Below the pieces are notes generated by a model. That model made no database searches. It worked only from the letters and a program-made list of their open reading frames with translations, and had not been told where the DNA came from. Source: Epsilonproteobacteria bacterium 4484_65 (lineage in GTDB: Bacteria; Campylobacterota; Campylobacteria; Campylobacterales; Sulfurovaceae). Taken from it: 5,492 nucleotides of DNA. The DNA lies in NCBI GenBank assembly GCA_002085305.1, contig NATJ01000088.1, positions 1 through 5,492 of the forward strand, given 5' to 3'. The position numbers were made by a program, and so were the translations under genes. Every line of letters begins with the position of its first letter. The first letter of the stretch is position 1. Shown here in pieces: positions 4,930 through 5,492 of the stretch.

Positions 4930-5492
4930 CTTTCACTCCTGCTTGCTCAAAACCACGTAAACGCAATCTACAACTATCACATACACCACATGCTTTCACT
5001 TCATCCTGATAACAGCTCCAAGTATCTTTTAGTGGAACACCTAAATCCAAAGACCTCTGTACAATTTCACTTTTCTTCAATGCCACAAGAGGCATTTTTA
5101 TCTCTAAATCAGTTTCCTCTTTTGTACCCATATTGATCGCTTTTTGCATTTGCATAATGTAATTCTCTCGGCAATCAGGATATCCGCTACTGTCTTCTTC
5201 AACTACACCTATGAAAAGAGCCTCTGCTGCATGTTTTTCTGCTACTGCTGCTGCTATAGAGAGAAAAATACCATTTCTAAAAGGAACATAAGTAACAGGA
5301 ATACCCTCTTTAACTCCTCCCGTAGGGATATCTATACTCATATCAGTTAAAGCTGATGCACCTATCTGTTCGAAGAAACCTAAGTCAATTTCATAAGATT
5401 CTTTTGCATCTATATCTTTAGCGATCTTTCGAAAGCACTCCAACTCTTTAGCTTGGGTACGCTGTCCATAATTAAAATGTAAAGCAATGATC
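4910..5492 (-). CDS. queC: 7-cyano-7-deazaguanine synthase (5' end beyond window)
   Basis: QueC turns 7-carboxy-7-deazaguanine into preQ0 using ATP and ammonia, an early step of queuosine synthesis for tRNA wobble position 34. About 194 codons are visible. The frame stays open to base 5492, beginning IALHFNYGQRTQAKELECFRK, the QueC segment just after the ATP-binding PP-loop; the SGGxDS loop itself must lie beyond the edge. A TTG at 5443 is in the middle of this conserved block and is not the start. Further family marks are YVPFRNGIFLSIAAA (5291-5247 or so), DSSGYPDCR, and the C-terminal zinc site WSCYQDEVKACGVCDSC with four cysteines. Length fits a full protein of about 220-230 residues. It converges on the small lipoprotein gene, with a hairpin over its stop codon. 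Confidence 0.95.
   Translation of the reverse strand, partial: IIALHFNYGQRTQAKELECFRKIAKDIDAKESYEIDLGFFEQIGASALTDMSIDIPTGGVKEGIPVTYVPFRNGIFLSIAAAVAEKHAAEALFIGVVEEDSSGYPDCRENYIMQMQKAINMGTKEETDLEIKMPLVALKKSEIVQRSLDLGVPLKDTWSCYQDEVKACGVCDSCRLRLRGFEQAGVKDPIAYQ

Noticed and set aside
5144..5350. Plus-strand ORF opposite queC
   Set aside because: Antisense to conserved QueC motifs; cysteine- and aromatic-rich composition typical of a shadow.

Overview
The window looks like ordinary chromosomal DNA from a member of the Campylobacterota (Epsilonproteobacteria), probably a Sulfurovum- or Sulfurimonas-like organism. The basis is the AT-rich composition, the GCTATAAT-type -10 boxes behind T-rich tracts rather than clear -35 boxes, and the character of FabI, QueC, the short asparaginase-domain protein and the small lipoprotein. 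This placement comes from remembered family resemblance, not a search.

Layout, left to right. (1) A minus-strand SAM-dependent methyltransferase with an N-terminal zinc ribbon runs off the left edge and starts at a TTG (431). (2) A 160-bp gap holds a long imperfect inverted repeat (494-567) that resembles a paired REP element. (3) A plus-strand TRAP-transporter solute-binding lipoprotein follows (592-1689), with a Tat-type signal and a TakP-like ligand signature but no permease genes in view. (4) A minus-strand block reads fabI (3759-2932), then an RlmB-type 2'-O-ribose RNA methyltransferase (2846-2091), then a 105-residue acidic protein built from two repeats (2047-1730). The block is probably not one simple operon: two hairpins separate fabI from the methyltransferase gene, and the small gene has its own TATAAT box. 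(5) A 250-bp gap (3760-4009) carries the diverging control regions of fabI and the next gene. (6) On the plus strand come a single-domain asparaginase-like protein (4010-4501) and a small lipoprotein (4549-4899). (7) queC, for the queuosine precursor preQ0, converges from the right edge, with its 5' end outside the window; a perfect 9-bp hairpin over its stop codon separates it from the lipoprotein gene.

The genes do not form one pathway. They cover uptake of a small carboxylate (TRAP binding protein), fatty-acid elongation (FabI), rRNA modification (RlmB), tRNA modification (QueC) and three poorly defined roles. I see no convincing new multi-gene system. The points most worth following are the REP-like repeat, the half-size asparaginase, the duplicated small acidic protein, and hairpins that overlap the stop codons of three separate genes.
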